From contig NW_020825491.1 in assembly GCF_003286085.1 (NCBI RefSeq), positions 124,001 through 188,000 on the forward strand: a DNA stretch of 64,000 bases. Reading direction: 5' to 3'. The position numbers and the translations under genes were made by a program. Positions 61,083-64,000 of this stretch are shown here, one piece after another (positions within the stretch are counted from its first letter, which is position 1; every line of letters begins with the position of its first letter). The notes under the pieces are model-generated. The model searched no databases and was not told the origin of the DNA. It worked only from the letters and a program-made list of their open reading frames with translations. Source of the DNA: Drosophila persimilis (lineage: Eukaryota; Arthropoda; Insecta; Diptera; Drosophilidae).

Positions 61083-61215
61083 GTAAATTTAACATTATAT
61101 TATTATTATTTTTAATTTGTGTATAATTAAAACTATATTTCAATGTAAAAAATACACAAAAATAAATTAAATCTGATAAATATTTTGCGTGCTTAATTAT
61201 TTTAATATACTCTTT
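61083..61215. terminator. Convergent 3' ends of polymerase and integrase genes
   Basis: 133 A/T-rich bases between two convergent stops. AATAAATTAAAT and AATTAAAAC words could serve as poly(A) signals for the plus-strand gene, and ATTTATCAG/TTTTATT words for the minus-strand gene. No other feature. Confidence 0.4.
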
Positions 61216-62061
61216 TTATCTATCCATCCATTTAACAAAAACTTGTTCTTTTTTCCTTCTAAGTATTTTTTCCACTAAGAAAGCATTTTCATCTTTAACT
61301 TTTTTTTCCCCCTTATAGTCCTCCAGCTCATATGTTACAGGATTAGTAGACTTTACTTTTAAAATTTTAAAAACTTCGGCTGTCCAGTTTGGACCATAGC
61401 CCTTTGTAAAAATAACTTTATATTTACTTATTCTAACAGGATCACCAATGGAAAACTTGTGTTTAGGAAATACCTTACAAATATTATAAGCTGTTTTCAA
61501 AATAAACTCTTCATTTTGTTTGTTTACATCTATAGGCCTCATTTTTATAGTACGGTGATATGAATTATTATAATCTTTTAGTAAGTCATGCAAGATATAA
61601 ATCCACGTATGATTACCCTGCATACTAAAGATTTTCCACATACGATTTTTTAATGTTCTATTAAAACGCTCACAAATAGATGCTTTAAGGTGTGTATATG
61701 TATGGTAATGGTTAATGTTATTCTTTTTCATTAACTCTCCGAAGGCTACATTAAAAAACTCCTTTCCTTGATCAGATTGAATATTTTTAGGTTTATGTTT
61801 AGATATTTTTAATATTTTCTTCAATGCTGATAAAACATCTAAAGCTGTTTTAGACTTAACGGGAACTGCATATGCAAACTTCGAGAACGTGTCAATTACT
61901 GTCAGCAAGTACCTATATCCTTTGTTTTCCTTATAAAAGGGTATCATTTCAACTAAATCGATTTGCCACGTGTCATTAATTCCCTTTTGTACGAATTTAC
62001 GACGAATAAAATTTCTTCTAGCAGGCTTATGTATTTCATTAACAACTTGTTGCTTACTCAT
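61216..62061 (-). CDS. Polinton integrase
   Basis: An intact 281-codon ORF, ATG at 62061. The catalytic core is of retroviral type: D in TWQIDLVEMIPFY (residue about 35), D in NIQSDQGKEFF (about 97) and E in KASICERFNRTLK (about 133). A C-terminal SH3/chromo-like region (KFSIGDPVRISKY, YGPNWTAEVFKIL, YELEDYKGE) follows. This is the integrase type that defines Polintons/Mavericks. It would insert the element with a target duplication of about 6 bases. It is convergent with the polymerase gene. DINE g sits only 12 bases upstream of its ATG and may have removed or altered its promoter. Confidence 0.9.
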   Translation of the reverse strand: MSKQQVVNEIHKPARRNFIRRKFVQKGINDTWQIDLVEMIPFYKENKGYRYLLTVIDTFSKFAYAVPVKSKTALDVLSALKKILKISKHKPKNIQSDQGKEFFNVAFGELMKKNNINHYHTYTHLKASICERFNRTLKNRMWKIFSMQGNHTWIYILHDLLKDYNNSYHRTIKMRPIDVNKQNEEFILKTAYNICKVFPKHKFSIGDPVRISKYKVIFTKGYGPNWTAEVFKILKVKSTNPVTYELEDYKGEKKVKDENAFLVEKILRRKKEQVFVKWMDR

Positions 62062-62073
62062 TTTTAATATAAT

Positions 62074-63181
62074 TATACTCGATACTCAAAATGAGTATTG
62101 GGGTATATTAGATTTGTGGTAAAAGTGGATGTGTGTAACGTCCAGAAGGAATCGTTTCCGACCCCATAAAGTATATATATTCTTGATCAGCATCAATAGC
62201 CGAGTCGATTGAGCCCTGTCTGTCTGTCCGTCCGTCCGTCTGTCCGTCTGTCCGTCCCCTTCAGCGCCTAATGCTCAAAGACTATAAGAGCTAGAGCAAC
62301 GATGTTTTGGATCCAGACTTCTGTGATATGTCACTGCTACAAAAATATTTCAAAACTTTGCCCCGCCCACTTCCGCCCCCACAAAGGGCGAAAATCTGTG
62401 GCATCCACAATTTTAAAGATACGAGAAAACAAAAAACGCAGAATCGTAGAGAATGACCATATCTTTTAGACTGCAGAATCTGAATTGGATCGTATTACTA
62501 TTATAGCCACCATCAAGAAAACAATTTCATTTTTTCTCGCCCTGTCTCTCTCTAACACACAGGTAGCATAGGCGGCTTTGCTTAGAGTAAAACAATAGCG
62601 CCTAGATCTCAGAGACTATAAAAGCTAGAGCAACCAAATTTGGTATCCACACTCCTAATATATCGGACCGAGACGAGTTTGTTTCAAAATTTCGCCACAC
62701 CCCCTTCCGCCCCCGCAAAGGATGCAAATCTGGGGATATTCACAAATCTCAGAGACTATTAAAGCTAGAGGAACCAAATTTGGTATCCGCACTTCTGTTA
62801 GATCTCACTATAAAACCTTTATCTCAAAATTTCGCCCCACCCCCTTCCGCCCCCACAAAGGACGAAAATCTGTTGCATTCACAATATTGCAGATTTGAGA
62901 AAACTAAAAACGCAGAATCATAGATACCGACCATATCTATCAGATTGCTGAATCTGGATGAGATTAGATCATTTTTATAGCCAAAGGAAACAAATCAATT
63001 TGCAGTGGCTACGCAGCGCGTGACGTCACGCTCAGACTGATTTTCTGTCTCTCTCGCACGCACTCTTTGTCGTGTCGTTTAATATTAGCGGCCTCTGCCG
63101 GAGGAGAGCCATACTGACTTAGTATCGGGTATAACTCTAGAGTTGCGGTGTCCGCAGCAACTCACAACGTTCCCCCTCGTT
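62074..63181 (+). repeat. DINE-1/mini-me repeat, copy g
   Basis: Full-length, plus orientation (TATACTCGATACTC... to ...CCCCCTCGTT), with a shorter (GTCY)n tract at 62218-62257. It is inserted in the Polinton between the integrase ATG and the end of the minus-strand gene at 63162-63866, whose last codons it supplies. Confidence 0.9.
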
Positions 63182-63866
63182 TTCTATTGTTATGTTGGGA
63201 TGATTGCTTATTTAAAAGTGTTTGCTTATACTCAAGAACATCGCGTTTTATTTGATTACACATTTTTTTGTAAATTTCAAAGCATAAACGGGTTAAATCT
63301 ATTTGCACATTTCTCTCATAAGTACCGTCTAAATCAGCTAGTTGAACATCAAATTTTTGTAAGGCTGCACACTTAGGAATAATATTATTATAGTAGAGGT
63401 ATATAATTTGTTGCTTAAGTATCGTATTCCAACATAAAAATGTGGTAAAAAAAATGCCTAATCTTAAAAACGATCTCCAGGACTCACTATCAAATTCAAT
63501 TTTATTTCCAAACTGATTTATTATAAACACATACTGCTTATCTGATTTTCGAAATCTAAAATTACACTTAATTGTGGGTAATAATGGATGGTCTATAATT
63601 GTATCAGGCATCAAAAAATCATACTGATCAAGTTTCAATTGGATATACTCTTTGTATGTAACCAATTGCATCCATTCATCTTTATCTAAACCGACGAAAT
63701 TGTTTTTGCTTTGCTGCATCCATATCATTGGAGTGAATTTTCTTGTAGTTGAAAAACCGCATTTAAGTTTTAAATTATGTACTACATAATATTCGAGACC
63801 GAAAATGACTTCGTGATCCTGCTTCTTTCTAGTGGACCTAATTCTTTTTGATTGAAGCGTGTCCAT
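63162..63866 (-). CDS. Polinton ORF of unknown function, C-terminus altered by DINE g
   Basis: 234 codons, ATG at 63866. No catalytic motif recognised. It shows a basic N-terminus (SKRIRSTRKKQDHE), a segment rich in aromatic residues, one hydrophobic stretch (LGIFFTTFLCWNTIL, residues about 152-166) and a C-terminal helical, Lys-rich part. The last six residues (KRGGTL) and the stop come from the end of DINE g, so the native C-terminus is changed. The same position and strand as the integrase suggest a Polinton gene pair. It might correspond to one of the PX/PY-type proteins, but I cannot decide this from sequence alone. Confidence 0.55.
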   Translation of the reverse strand: MDTLQSKRIRSTRKKQDHEVIFGLEYYVVHNLKLKCGFSTTRKFTPMIWMQQSKNNFVGLDKDEWMQLVTYKEYIQLKLDQYDFLMPDTIIDHPLLPTIKCNFRFRKSDKQYVFIINQFGNKIEFDSESWRSFLRLGIFFTTFLCWNTILKQQIIYLYYNNIIPKCAALQKFDVQLADLDGTYERNVQIDLTRLCFEIYKKMCNQIKRDVLEYKQTLLNKQSSQHNNRKRGGTL

Positions 63867-63974
63867 TTGGGTTGAATGCTTTTGTAAAACTAAGAACTCT
63901 TACTAAATTGGGCTGTATATAAAGGAGATAGGCATCAACAACTCATTCAGTTTCTTACAAAATCTCAAACCAAC
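63867..63974 (+). promoter_or_regulatory. Divergent promoter in the Polinton
   Basis: 108 bases between the minus-strand ATG (63866) and a plus-strand ATG (63975). On the plus strand a TATA box TATATAAA (63916-63923) and an initiator TCAGTT (63947-63952) are about 31-33 bases apart, which is the standard insect core-promoter spacing. The ATG follows 23 bases later. Confidence 0.65.
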
Positions 63975-64000
63975 ATGAACACAATCGACAGGAATTCAAG
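63975..64000 (+). CDS. Start of a further Polinton ORF (leaves the window)
   Basis: ATGAACACAATCGACAGG... is open to the window end (MNTIDRNS). It lies in proper position after a TATA/initiator core promoter. Nothing can be said about the product. Confidence 0.5.

Larger units (their letters stand above)
55035..64000. mobile_element. Polinton/Maverick DNA element, left part
   Basis: A large virus-like DNA transposon, recognised by a protein-primed family B DNA polymerase gene (57086-61082) and a retroviral-type integrase (61216-62061) side by side, plus further small ORFs. The left boundary is taken at the AGTAGTT start of the inverted repeat at 55035. The element leaves the window on the right, so packaging ATPase, protease and capsid genes, expected for this class, are not seen. 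It has been hit by one DINE (copy g). Confidence 0.85.

Overview
The window looks like a stretch of Drosophila heterochromatin. It is built almost entirely of nested transposable elements, and I see no host single-copy gene, tRNA or rRNA. The assignment to Drosophila rests on three things. At least seven copies of a DINE-1/mini-me-type Helitron-derived repeat carry the (TA)n - core - (GTCY)n signature. There is a 412/mdg1-like gypsy element, a LOA-clade retroposon and several BEL/Pao elements. There is also a spliced Polinton/Maverick. An obscura-group species is possible (LOA/bilbo/TRIM-like and abundant DINE), but I cannot prove it. The DINE copies are called a to g below.

Layout. 1-2132: 3' part of a non-LTR element (+). 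2133-5650: a CR1-like non-LTR element (-), with ORF1 and an endonuclease fragment separated by DINE a. 5660-20500: a decayed BEL element with an env-like ORF (BEL A, +). Its env tail is interrupted by a young, fully bounded BEL element on the minus strand (BEL B, 11521-19879; 5-bp target duplication AAGGC), which carries an unusual third ORF. 20555-21719: a second CR1-like fragment. 21720-24149: two long DINE copies (b and c) in inverted orientation. 24150-55030: a jockey-clade, TART-like element. It has been split by a third BEL element (BEL C, 27299-33149) and by a LOA element (35101-50564), and the LOA element is itself split by a young 412-like gypsy element (37977-48116; identical 479-bp LTRs; 4-bp target duplication AAGC). 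55035-64000: the left part of a Polinton/Maverick, with an inverted-repeat end, an acidic small ORF, a protein-primed DNA polymerase B gene with one 64-bp intron, an integrase, a second Polinton-type ORF, and a divergent promoter whose plus-strand gene leaves the window.

History that can be read from the order of events. The BEL C element seems to have carried a DINE in its 5' LTR. Most of that LTR now lies in reverse orientation at 24150-24440 next to DINE c, while its last 20 bases remain at 27279-27298 next to DINE d. Flipping 24150-26489 back reunites the LTR, and it also puts the two halves of the jockey-like reverse transcriptase back on the same strand on either side of BEL C. The simplest reading is an inversion by recombination between two oppositely oriented DINE copies.

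The most unusual features are these: (1) A/T-rich repeats are shared between the 3' UTR of the jockey-like element and the region upstream of its gag; on the antisense strand they show a regular alternation of splice-acceptor-like and splice-donor-like motifs, which recalls the telomeric TART family. (2) A third ORF in BEL B, in the env position, looks like a second copy of Gag zinc knuckles plus a protease whose active site is changed. (3) A 412-like element with identical LTRs carries a degenerate DINE composite of about 2 kb in its leader. (4) The Polinton end is a 365-bp-arm palindrome. (5) Polymerase motif C of the Polinton reads NTD instead of DTD.
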